The notes beneath the pieces were generated by a model. It was not told the DNA's origin. It saw nothing but the letters and a program-made list of their open reading frames with translations, and searched no databases. Made by a program: the position numbers and the translations under genes. Shown in pieces: positions 8,824-16,627 of a stretch of 64,000 nt of DNA (the first letter of the stretch is position 1; each line of letters starts with the position of its first letter). The stretch spans positions 365,237 to 429,236 of the forward strand of contig JAJDUI010000037.1 of assembly GCA_022826745.1 (NCBI GenBank), given 5' to 3'. This stretch comes from Thermoanaerobaculia bacterium (lineage in GTDB: Bacteria; Acidobacteriota; Thermoanaerobaculia; Multivoradales; Multivoraceae).

Positions 8824-9882
8824 CTAGTCCGCCAAGAAGACGGTTCCGTCGATCCGTCCTGCCACAAACGCCAGGAACTCATCAGCGTTGGCGTAGAACG
8901 CGCCATGGCTCCCCCCGGGCACGATGTGGAGTTCCTTTTGGGGTGCGTGAAGTGTATCGAACCACTCGATCGCAAGTCCGGTCGCTGTATTCAGATCGTT
9001 CTCTCCCTGAAAGAGAAAGACGGGGACTTCGATCCGCGCGGCGAAGACACGAGCATCGAATTCCGACTGATGAGGGGCGAGCTGGCCTACCGTGTAGCGG
9101 GCTCCGTCAAGGATCGCTTGCACCTCTTCGGGGGAGTATCCGCGGTTTAGCAGATCCTCCATCATGGCATTGAGTCTGATACGGCTTGAGGGGTCCTCTG
9201 GTCTCGTCATACGGCCCGCCCATCCCTTGGCCGTGTTCCAGGTGCCGGCATCAGGCCACGGAGGTGCGCCGAGGTCCTCGAGGGCTCGAACGGCTTCCTG
9301 GTTGTTGACTCGTCGCGCCTCTCTCAGGGTCTCCTGGTACCCAAGTGCGTCGCCATCGGCGCGATTCACCAATTGGCCGGTGCCGATGTATGCCTCGAAC
9401 AAGGCCGGCTCGGCAGTGACCATCTTGAGTGCCACGATCGTACCGAAGGACAGACCCAGCACGACGACGCGATCTCGTTCGAGATGCCGAACCAGGTATC
9501 GGGAAAGCTCTATTCCGTCCTGCGCAATGCGCTCGATACTGATCTGACCGCTTCCGTTCGGACCGTGTCGCAAGAACGTCCGACCGGCACCGCGTTGGTC
9601 CCAGTCCACGATGGTGAAGTTGCCTTGCCAGGAATCGAATGCGCTCGTGTGTGCGGCGTTGCTGAATCCCGGCCCCCCGTGCACGATCAGAATGATCGGA
9701 TTGCGTTCGCTACTCCCGCGCATCGAGATCCATTGGTCGATACCGCCGAGTTCGACGTACTCCTCCCGATGGAAGTCCTGCGCCGTTGCCGGTTGAGTGC
9801 TGGCAATGAGTATCGCCATCAACACCAGCAACCGACAGACGCCGCCCGACCCGGTCTCTCGGCGATCCGACGCCCGTTTCAT
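8824..9882 (-). CDS. Exported alpha/beta hydrolase, proline-iminopeptidase-like
   Basis: I choose the ATG at 9882; an upstream in-frame ATG at 9924 would add 14 residues. The protein has about 352 residues with a Lys/Arg-rich N-terminus and a hydrophobic signal segment ending near ATAQ, so it is exported. It shows the oxyanion motif HGGPG, the strand VDWDQRGAG, the nucleophile elbow GLSFGT and a late GGSHGAF that can carry the catalytic His; a segment reading QGENDLNT holds the probable acid. These are hallmarks of the peptidase S33/proline iminopeptidase group, which hydrolyses N-terminal prolyl peptides or other amides and esters. By eye the base composition is less GC-rich than its neighbours, which may indicate later acquisition. 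The exact substrate is unknown. Confidence 0.85.
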   Translation of the reverse strand: MKRASDRRETGSGGVCRLLVLMAILIASTQPATAQDFHREEYVELGGIDQWISMRGSSERNPIILIVHGGPGFSNAAHTSAFDSWQGNFTIVDWDQRGAGRTFLRHGPNGSGQISIERIAQDGIELSRYLVRHLERDRVVVLGLSFGTIVALKMVTAEPALFEAYIGTGQLVNRADGDALGYQETLREARRVNNQEAVRALEDLGAPPWPDAGTWNTAKGWAGRMTRPEDPSSRIRLNAMMEDLLNRGYSPEEVQAILDGARYTVGQLAPHQSEFDARVFAARIEVPVFLFQGENDLNTATGLAIEWFDTLHAPQKELHIVPGGSHGAFYANADEFLAFVAGRIDGTVFLAD

Positions 9883-9978
9883 CGATCGTCTGGCCTCGAA
9901 CTCTCCAGCAGACACACGACGCATTCTGTCATCCAGAGATTCCGGAGCGGACCGGGAGCGAGCGTCCGGCGTCTATCT

Positions 9979-10023
9979 GGCCGCCTGCGGCGGCAGCCGT
10001 CGAGGGCGCCGGCGCACCCGGTG
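9979..10023 (-). repeat. Dispersed hairpin element, copy 3
   Basis: On the minus strand it reads CACCGGGTGCGCC, then a stem-loop GCCGGCG-CCCT-CGACGGC with one mismatch, then GCCGCC-GCA-GGCGGC. It begins 7 bases after the stop codon of the GH32-like gene and runs in the same direction as that gene. Confidence 0.75.
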
Positions 10024-10030
10024 TCTGCTC

Positions 10031-11818
10031 TCAGTAGGGGTTGGAAGCGGTGATCTTCCAGGCCTTGAGCGAGTGCACGCGTGCGTCGGCGCCGCCGGAG
10101 AAGACCCTGACGCCGACGCTGTCCTGCCGCGAAGGATAGATGCGGCGCGCGATGGCTTGACGGCCGTTGGCGAAGACCTCAACGACGGACTTGTCGACGA
10201 AGACTCGCAGCTTCAGTCGCTCGCCGGGCTTCAGTTCGAAGGGCGCCGCTTCCACGGCCTTCGGTGTGTCCTCGGGACCTGATCTCCGCGTATCGACCTT
10301 CAGCAGCTTTTCCTCGGCGTCGTAGAAGACGGACGTCTCCTCCTGGCCGTCGGGCGAGGCGCACACCTTGACGCCGAATTGCGACGCCGCGGCGCTCTCC
10401 AGCTCGACCAGCAGTTCGAGGCTGTTGCCGGCGACGCCGTCGATGGGCGCCTCCTCGTCGGCCGGCACGACGAACGGCCCCTTTTGCACCTCGCCGTAGC
10501 GGAGCGCCTCGATCTCCTCCGGCAAGTCCATCCGGAGCAGCCCGTCCTCCCCGAGCGACAGCACCCGCGGCAGGCTCAACGTGCCCGACCAGCCCTGCGT
10601 CGTGCGTGCTCCGAAGAGAGGCTCGTCGAGGATCCAGGCCCACATGATGCGGCGGCCCCGGTCGTCCACGAGGCTCTCCGGCGCGAAGAACGAGTTGTCG
10701 ACCCAGCTCATCTGTGCATGGGTCTCGGAGTGGAACTGTTCGTTCCTCCATTCCCCGACGTAGTAGCGGCAGCCGAGGCGGTGACTGATGCAGAGGAGCA
10801 CGTGCCTGCCGCCCAGCTCGAAGAGATCGGGACAGGACACGTCCTCGTCGAGCGACACCCCCTCGACGCCGTGGGCGAACAGGTCCCCGGTGTACTTCCA
10901 CTCGCCCTCGAGCGCGGGCGCTTTCGCGACGGCCGGCCGCTGGCCGCCGAAGATGGCGTAGTACGTGTCGCCTTCGCGCCAGCCGAAAGGGTCCCAGGAG
11001 CGGTACCTCCCGTGGTGCTCGTCTCCTTCCCGGGTCTTCGGCGTGATCGGGTTCGAGTCGAGCTTCTTCCACTCGTTCAGGTCGTCGTCCAGGGCTACCG
11101 CCATCGCGTTGCCCTGGCCTTTCTGGTGGTAGCAGATCGTCGGCACGCCTTCCCTGTTGAGGAAGCAGTTGCCGCTGTACATGCCGTCGAGAAGCCCCGT
11201 TGGATGGTGGCGCCAATGAAACAGGTCCGTACTCGACATGTGGCCCCAGTGGTCGGACTGCTTGCCCAGGCGAGTGTCCTGGAAGATGTAGAAGAGGTGG
11301 TACCGGCCCTTCCAGTAGATGGCCCCGTTCGGGTCGAAGGGCATCGCGACGCCTTCCGGCATGACGAAGTGGTAGCCCGGTCGTGCAGGGTCGCTCAGGA
11401 TGCGCTCGCGGAGTGCGCGGGTGCTTTCGGCGAGCGCGTCGGCGATCTGCGAGAGCGCAGTCGACACGCATCGCCAGGCGCCGTCGGGCTCCCTCGTCAT
11501 CTTGAACTCGAAGGAGCCGTTCCCGGTCGGCGAACGGAGCTTCACCGGGTCGACGGTTGCGGAGTCTCCGTCGACGGCCACCGTCGCGTCATCGACGACG
11601 AACCGCTTTTCGGCGTCTGCGCTCCGGTCCCCTTGCTGCTCTAGTTGCTCCTTCAGGTCGGCCTTCGTCGTGCCGGAACTGCTACGCCAGGCATCGGCGA
11701 AGAAGGCGACCTGTCCGTCTATGTCGCCCGTCCTCGTCGCGGTGTCGTAGGCCCGCAGCGCGGCCAGCACCGCCTCCTCGGCTCGCGCGCCTGAAGGTCC
11801 GATGTCGCGTTCGGTCAT
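10031..11818 (-). CDS. SnoaL-like domain fused to a glycoside hydrolase family 32-like enzyme
   Basis: This 595-residue protein starts at the ATG at 11818, sharing one base with the stop of the upstream ABC gene (TGATG). Residues 1-125 look like a SnoaL/DUF4440-type small domain (a run of acidic and alternating residues ending in GAWRCVSTALS). Residues 150-590 follow the GH32 plan: a five-bladed propeller with MPFDPNG (nucleophile position D162) and RSWDPFGW (D276), then a beta-sandwich with FVDKSVVEVFANG. GH32 enzymes hydrolyse fructans and sucrose. The third catalytic motif, normally ECP with the acid/base Glu, reads SCP here (Ser 328), so ordinary fructosidase chemistry is doubtful. No signal peptide is seen. 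The tight coupling to an ABC exporter suggests shared function. An alternative is a catalytically distinct GH32 relative. Confidence 0.85.
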   Translation of the reverse strand: MTERDIGPSGARAEEAVLAALRAYDTATRTGDIDGQVAFFADAWRSSSGTTKADLKEQLEQQGDRSADAEKRFVVDDATVAVDGDSATVDPVKLRSPTGNGSFEFKMTREPDGAWRCVSTALSQIADALAESTRALRERILSDPARPGYHFVMPEGVAMPFDPNGAIYWKGRYHLFYIFQDTRLGKQSDHWGHMSSTDLFHWRHHPTGLLDGMYSGNCFLNREGVPTICYHQKGQGNAMAVALDDDLNEWKKLDSNPITPKTREGDEHHGRYRSWDPFGWREGDTYYAIFGGQRPAVAKAPALEGEWKYTGDLFAHGVEGVSLDEDVSCPDLFELGGRHVLLCISHRLGCRYYVGEWRNEQFHSETHAQMSWVDNSFFAPESLVDDRGRRIMWAWILDEPLFGARTTQGWSGTLSLPRVLSLGEDGLLRMDLPEEIEALRYGEVQKGPFVVPADEEAPIDGVAGNSLELLVELESAAASQFGVKVCASPDGQEETSVFYDAEEKLLKVDTRRSGPEDTPKAVEAAPFELKPGERLKLRVFVDKSVVEVFANGRQAIARRIYPSRQDSVGVRVFSGGADARVHSLKAWKITASNPY

Positions 11819-13938
11819 CAACCTGCCCCGGCCTGCAGCGTGGCGTACCTCCGGTAGTGCCCGTCGGGGACCGCCATGAGTTCCTCGTGGGTTCCCTGTT
11901 CCCGGATCTCGCCGTCCTCGAGGAAGTAGATCCGGTCGGCGTTGGCGATCGTCGACAGGCGGTGGGCGATGATGATGACCAGCTTGTCCTTCGCCGCCTC
12001 GTGCAGGGCGTCCACGAGGTAGGCCTCCGTCTCCGGGTCGAGCGCGGAGGTCGGCTCGTCGAGAATGAGAATCCGCGCATCCCGGAGCAGCCCGCGGGCG
12101 ATGGCGATGCGCTGCTTCTGGCCCACCGAGAGCTTGCTGGTGACCGTGCCGAGATTCGTCCGGTAGCCGTCGGGGAGGGCGGCGATGAAGCCGTGCGCAC
12201 CGGCGACGCGGGCGACACGCTCGACCTCCGCTTCGGTCGCGTCCCGGTTGCCGTAGCGGATGTTCTCGAGGATCGAGTCGGAGAACAGCTGCGTTTCCTG
12301 GAAGACGTAGGAGACCTGTTCGCGGAGGCTGTCGACCGATACGTCCTTCAGGTCGACGCCGTCGATGGAGACTTTGCCTTCCGTGGCCTGAACGAAGGCC
12401 GGCACCATGTAGGCGAGGCTCGTCTTGCCGGCGCCGGTCGGTCCGACCAATGCAACGATCTCGCCGATCCTGGCTTCGAGGTCGATACCTCGCAGCGCCT
12501 GGCGGCCGTCCGGGTAGGTCAGCCCGACGTTCTTCATCTCGACGCCGCCGGTGATCCGGGGCAGTTCGATGCCTCCGCTCGTTCTCTCCGACGGCAGGTC
12601 CATCAGGAAGAACACACGGCGCAGCCCGGCGATGTTGTTCTGCAGAACCGGGTAGATGAAGCCCGCTCCGCTGAACGTCGCGCTCAGGACGAAGAAGTAG
12701 TAGTTGAGGACGAAGTAGTCGCCGGCCGTGAACGTGCCGTCGATCACGCGTCCGGAGATGACGACGAAGAACAGGACCTGGCCCAGCAGGAACGCCAGGC
12801 TGCCGAACTGCTGGTAGGTCAGCTTGAGCAGCGACTCGATGCGAAAGCGCCGGAAGGACTCCTGGCTGGCCTTCCTGAACCGCTGGCCTTCCCGATCGTT
12901 GCCGCCGAGGCTCTGCACGGCGAGCACGTTGCTCATGCCCTCTTCGATGTTCGATGTCGTGGCGGCGCCCGAAGCGCGGCTCGCCTGGCTTCTGCGGCGG
13001 GCCATGCGCGCGAAAGGGACGACGAAGACGAGCATGATCGGCAACGACAGGGCGGCCAGCAGGATGACCTCGGGAGCGTCGCCGAAATACGTGTACATCA
13101 TCATCGCGCTGATCGTGATGCCGAGAGAGTGGGAGTAGAACTCGAGGCCCACTTCGTAGAGCACGAGGCTGACGCTCGTCGTGTCGTAGAGGACGCGGTA
13201 GACGCTGTCGCCGATCCGCTGGTCGTCCAGCGTCGTCATCGGCAGGCGCTTGATGCGCCCGGCGAGTTTCGTCCGGAGCAGGTGGTTCACGGACTGGGTC
13301 AGGCGCAGGTGAACCCGGAAGTCGAGGAATCCGAGAATGCCCCCCATCAGGCCGGAGCCGCGGTTGGCCTCGTTCTCGGTCCGGGTGGCGGTGTCGTGCC
13401 CCTGGGCCAGCGTGCCGTGTCCCTGCTGCAGGAGGGTGGTGGCGCCGCCGGATGAGGCCGCGGACGCGCCGGTGGGCATCCCGCTCGCGGACCGGGCCGT
13501 GCCCCGGCTCGTCGTGAAGCCGAACACCGTCACCATGAACACGCCGAGCAGCAGGACCCAGAGCATGATCTCCACCGGGCCCTTGCCGGCCAGGAACAGC
13601 ACGAACGGAGACAGGTAGGAGGGGAAGCCGGCCGCGTCCACGATGGGCATGCCGAGGATGACGTGATCGACGACGATCTTGCCCGGCCAGGGCGCGACGA
13701 GCAGCCGGAAGACCATCTCGGCCGTGACGATGGAGAACTTGGCGGCGATGCGCGCCTTGAACAGGCGCATGTAGGAGAGTGCCCGCCAGAAGATGCGCAG
13801 GACTTCCCGGAACGGGATGTCGGTAGCGGTGTCGAGCGTGCTCGCCGAGCGGTCGAGCTCTCGCTCTCCCTCCCGGAGTCTTGTCCGCCAGGACTTCGGG
13901 CGGCGCGGGAGTCGCGGGGCGGCTGCCGGTGTCGTCAG
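11818..13938 (-). CDS. ABC exporter half-transporter C, apparently with a CTG start
   Basis: The first conventional start is an ATG at 13770, but the reading frame stays open upstream and encodes REGERELDRSAS and TDIPFREVLRIF, which align with the N-terminus of half-transporter B. Between the in-frame stop at 13996-13998 and this conserved block there is no ATG, GTG or TTG. A CTG at 13938 lies 5 bases after GGAG. I therefore annotate CTG as the start, giving about 706 residues. The protein is otherwise a close paralogue of half-transporter B: the same Gly/Ser/Gln-rich insertion between early membrane segments, Walker A GPTGAGKTS, signature LSVGQKQ, Walker B ILILDEPTSALD. It may act as a homodimer, since no partner lies beside it. 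The GH32-like gene is coupled directly downstream. Confidence 0.88.
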   Translation of the reverse strand: MTTPAAAPRLPRRPKSWRTRLREGERELDRSASTLDTATDIPFREVLRIFWRALSYMRLFKARIAAKFSIVTAEMVFRLLVAPWPGKIVVDHVILGMPIVDAAGFPSYLSPFVLFLAGKGPVEIMLWVLLLGVFMVTVFGFTTSRGTARSASGMPTGASAASSGGATTLLQQGHGTLAQGHDTATRTENEANRGSGLMGGILGFLDFRVHLRLTQSVNHLLRTKLAGRIKRLPMTTLDDQRIGDSVYRVLYDTTSVSLVLYEVGLEFYSHSLGITISAMMMYTYFGDAPEVILLAALSLPIMLVFVVPFARMARRRSQASRASGAATTSNIEEGMSNVLAVQSLGGNDREGQRFRKASQESFRRFRIESLLKLTYQQFGSLAFLLGQVLFFVVISGRVIDGTFTAGDYFVLNYYFFVLSATFSGAGFIYPVLQNNIAGLRRVFFLMDLPSERTSGGIELPRITGGVEMKNVGLTYPDGRQALRGIDLEARIGEIVALVGPTGAGKTSLAYMVPAFVQATEGKVSIDGVDLKDVSVDSLREQVSYVFQETQLFSDSILENIRYGNRDATEAEVERVARVAGAHGFIAALPDGYRTNLGTVTSKLSVGQKQRIAIARGLLRDARILILDEPTSALDPETEAYLVDALHEAAKDKLVIIIAHRLSTIANADRIYFLEDGEIREQGTHEELMAVPDGHYRRYATLQAGAG

Positions 13939-14025
13939 AGCGACTCCAGTAGCTGGATCTCGGAGGCGGGCTGTTGCTTCAACGTAAGCGTCCCGTCAGT
14001 CAATAGAGTTGCACCTTCCCGAGAG

Positions 14026-15663
14026 ATGTCCATTGTCCCACTAGCGTCGCCGTCGAGAGCGAGCGTATCCGCGTCGATGGTTCTGGTTGCGGCGCTGCAG
14101 GCCATCCTCGTCGCCTGTGCGCCTGGCAGTCGCGCCGAGCGGCTCGACTCCGATGCCCTGGCGGCCCGGCCCCCCGCCGTCGGCGGTCCGCGCTACGGCG
14201 GCCACCTGCGTGTTGGCCATTCCCTGGAGCCCACTTCGCTCGACGCGATCCTCGGCCGGTCGGGCGCCGACGCCTACTTCTGGCGGCAGCTCTTCGATCA
14301 ATTGGTCGACGCGGATCCGCAACTCAATCCGCGGCCGGAGACTTCGCTCGCTACGTCCTGGGAGATCGGGACGGATCCCGACTCGATCACCTTCCACCTG
14401 CGCCAGGGTGTCGTCTTCCACGACGGTACGCCCTTCAATGCCTATGCGGTGAAGGCCAACATCGAGCGGATTCTCGATCCGGAGACGGTCGCCACGCCGC
14501 GCGCATCGCTGGCCGTGATCGAGGCGGTCGAGGTGATCGACGACTACACCGTGCGCTTCGACCTGGCGCGGCCGTGGGGCGCCGGCTTCGGCATGCTGGC
14601 CGACCGGGGCGGCGTGATGAGTTCGCCGTCGGCGATCGCGGAGCTGGGCCCCGACTACGGCTGGAATCCCTCCGGGACCGGGCCGTTCAGGCTGAAGGAG
14701 GTGATCACCGGCACCCTCGTGCGCTTCGTGAGGAACGAGGACTACTGGGGCCGCGACGAGCACGGCAACCAGCTTCCGTACCTCGACGAGGTGACGATCC
14801 GGGTGATCCGCGACGAGACGGTCCGCGCCGCCGCCCTGCGCACGGGGGAGATCGACGTGACCTACCTTCCCTACAAGGACGTGTCCACCTTCGAGCGGGA
14901 CGAGCGGGTGCAGATGGAGACGATGCCGGGCGGCGGCATCGCGCTGACGCTGGTGTTCAACGTGAACAAGCCGCCGCTCGACGACGTGAACGTCCGGCTC
15001 GCGATCGCGCACGCCGTCGACCCGACCGTGATCAACCGGGCGATCTTCTTCGACCGCGCGATCGAGGCGGACGCGGGCATGTGGCCGGTGGGTTCCTGGG
15101 TCCACGAGCCGGATGACGAGCGTCCCTACTACGACATCGACAAGGCGCGGCGGTACCTCGCGAAGGCCGGTCGCGAAAGCGGCCTGGAGTTCACGGCGGT
15201 CACCCACCACAACCCCCTGCTCGTTTCCAGCGCCGAGGTCGTGCGGGCGATGCTGAAGAAGATCGGCATCCACATGGACATCGACGTGCTCTCCAGCGGA
15301 CCCGCGACCGAGCGGTTCAACCATGGCCAGGAGTACCCGATGTTCATCACCTCCTGGAGCCGCTATCCCGAGCCGGACTGGATGGCCTCGCTGGCCTACA
15401 AGAGCGACGGCTACTACAACCCGGGCAACGTGCTGCGGCCGGACGTCGACGAACTGGTGGAGCTCGGCGCGTCGTTCTACGACACCGAGGCCCGCAAGCA
15501 GGTCTACCTCGAGATGAACCGGACGGTGCTCGGCGAGGCCTGGTTCACGCCGCTGCTCTACGGCGTGACCTACGCGGCGGCGCCCGGGAAGGTGCGCAAC
15601 CTCGACCAGTTGATGGGCTGGGACGGCAAGATGAACTTCGCCACGATCTGGCTGGAGGACTGA
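14026..15663 (+). CDS. ABC transporter substrate-binding lipoprotein, peptide/opine type (SBP family 5)
   Basis: The chosen ATG at 14026 gives 545 residues with an N-region Arg, a hydrophobic core and a lipobox-like LVAC near residue 32, so it is probably a lipoprotein anchored in the periplasm. An internal ATG at 14077 is an alternative, but it would leave no positive charge before the core. The body matches family 5 binding proteins: RYGGHLRVGHSLEPTSLD, a strand with LRQGVVFHDGTPFNA, and SGTGPFRLKE. These proteins bind oligopeptides, opines or nickel chelates for import. Two permease genes follow at once (10-base gap, then overlap). No ATPase gene lies in the cluster. It is divergent from the ABC exporter gene, with about 87 bases between starts. 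Confidence 0.9.
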   Translation: MSIVPLASPSRASVSASMVLVAALQAILVACAPGSRAERLDSDALAARPPAVGGPRYGGHLRVGHSLEPTSLDAILGRSGADAYFWRQLFDQLVDADPQLNPRPETSLATSWEIGTDPDSITFHLRQGVVFHDGTPFNAYAVKANIERILDPETVATPRASLAVIEAVEVIDDYTVRFDLARPWGAGFGMLADRGGVMSSPSAIAELGPDYGWNPSGTGPFRLKEVITGTLVRFVRNEDYWGRDEHGNQLPYLDEVTIRVIRDETVRAAALRTGEIDVTYLPYKDVSTFERDERVQMETMPGGGIALTLVFNVNKPPLDDVNVRLAIAHAVDPTVINRAIFFDRAIEADAGMWPVGSWVHEPDDERPYYDIDKARRYLAKAGRESGLEFTAVTHHNPLLVSSAEVVRAMLKKIGIHMDIDVLSSGPATERFNHGQEYPMFITSWSRYPEPDWMASLAYKSDGYYNPGNVLRPDVDELVELGASFYDTEARKQVYLEMNRTVLGEAWFTPLLYGVTYAAAPGKVRNLDQLMGWDGKMNFATIWLED

Positions 15664-15673
15664 CACCAGCCAC

Positions 15674-16627
15674 ATGCGCAGCTACCTCGTGCGCCGCCTG
15701 TTGCAGGCGGTGCCCGTTCTCCTCCTCGTCACGTTCCTGGTGTTCGCGCTGATGCTCGCGATCCCGGGCGACCCGGCGCGGGCGTTCATCGGCCCCGGCG
15801 AGGCGCTCGACGAAGAGCAGTTGCAGCTCATCCGGGAGCGTCACAACCTCGACGAGCCGGTGATCGTCCAGTACCTGATCTGGCTCGGCAACGTCCTGCA
15901 GGGCGACTTCGGCCGCTCGACGCAGAACATGCGCCCGGTGGCGGAGGAGCTCGGCGGCCGGGCTCTCGTGACCCTGCAGTTCGGCCTCGCTGCCTGGATT
16001 CTGGCGGTTCTGATCGGCGTGCCCGCGGGCATCGCCTCCGCGGTCTACCGGGGCAAACCGATCGACTACGCGGCGACGGTGGTCTCGATCGGCGGGGTCG
16101 CCATCCCGAACTTCTGGCTCGGCATCATGGCGATCCTGCTCTTCGGCGTGGGCCTGGGCTGGTTGCCGAGCCAGGGCTACGTGAGCCTCTTCGACGATCC
16201 CCTCCAGAGCCTGCGGCACATGATCCTGCCGGCGTTCGCGCTCGGCGTGACGAGCTGCGCGCTGATCATGCGGCAGAGCCGCTCGGCCATGCTCGAGGTG
16301 CTCGCCCAGGACTACCTGCGCACCTCGCGCGCCCGCGGTTCGAGGGAGCGGACGGTGATCTGGTCGCACGCGCTGCGTAACGCCCTGCTGCCGGTGATCA
16401 CCATTCTGGGCCTGCAGACCGGCCGCATTTTCGCCGGCGCGATCGTCATCGAGACGCTGTTCGGCATCCCCGGCACCGGCCAGTACATCGTGCAGGCGAT
16501 CTTCGCCCGCGACTTCCTGGTGGTGCAGGCGGCCGTGCTGCTGATGGCGATCGCCGTGCTGGCCGCGAATCTCATCACCGACGTCGTCTGCGCCTGGCTC
16601 GACCCGAGGATCAAGTTCGGTGGCTAG
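15674..16627 (+). CDS. Peptide ABC transporter permease, DppB/OppB type
   Basis: This 317-residue inner-membrane protein begins MRSYLVRRLLQAVPVLLLV, the usual start of the DppB class, and has about six membrane segments. The cytoplasmic EAA-type loop, which contacts the ATPase, is at LAQDYLRTSRARGSRE near residue 210-225. It ends with YAR/DPRIKF-type sequence (LDPRIKFGG). It forms the translocation pore with the downstream permease, and the two reading frames overlap by 8 bases. The binding protein gene is 10 bases upstream. A copy of the dispersed hairpin element lies directly after its stop codon, inside the next reading frame. Confidence 0.92.
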   Translation: MRSYLVRRLLQAVPVLLLVTFLVFALMLAIPGDPARAFIGPGEALDEEQLQLIRERHNLDEPVIVQYLIWLGNVLQGDFGRSTQNMRPVAEELGGRALVTLQFGLAAWILAVLIGVPAGIASAVYRGKPIDYAATVVSIGGVAIPNFWLGIMAILLFGVGLGWLPSQGYVSLFDDPLQSLRHMILPAFALGVTSCALIMRQSRSAMLEVLAQDYLRTSRARGSRERTVIWSHALRNALLPVITILGLQTGRIFAGAIVIETLFGIPGTGQYIVQAIFARDFLVVQAAVLLMAIAVLAANLITDVVCAWLDPRIKFGG

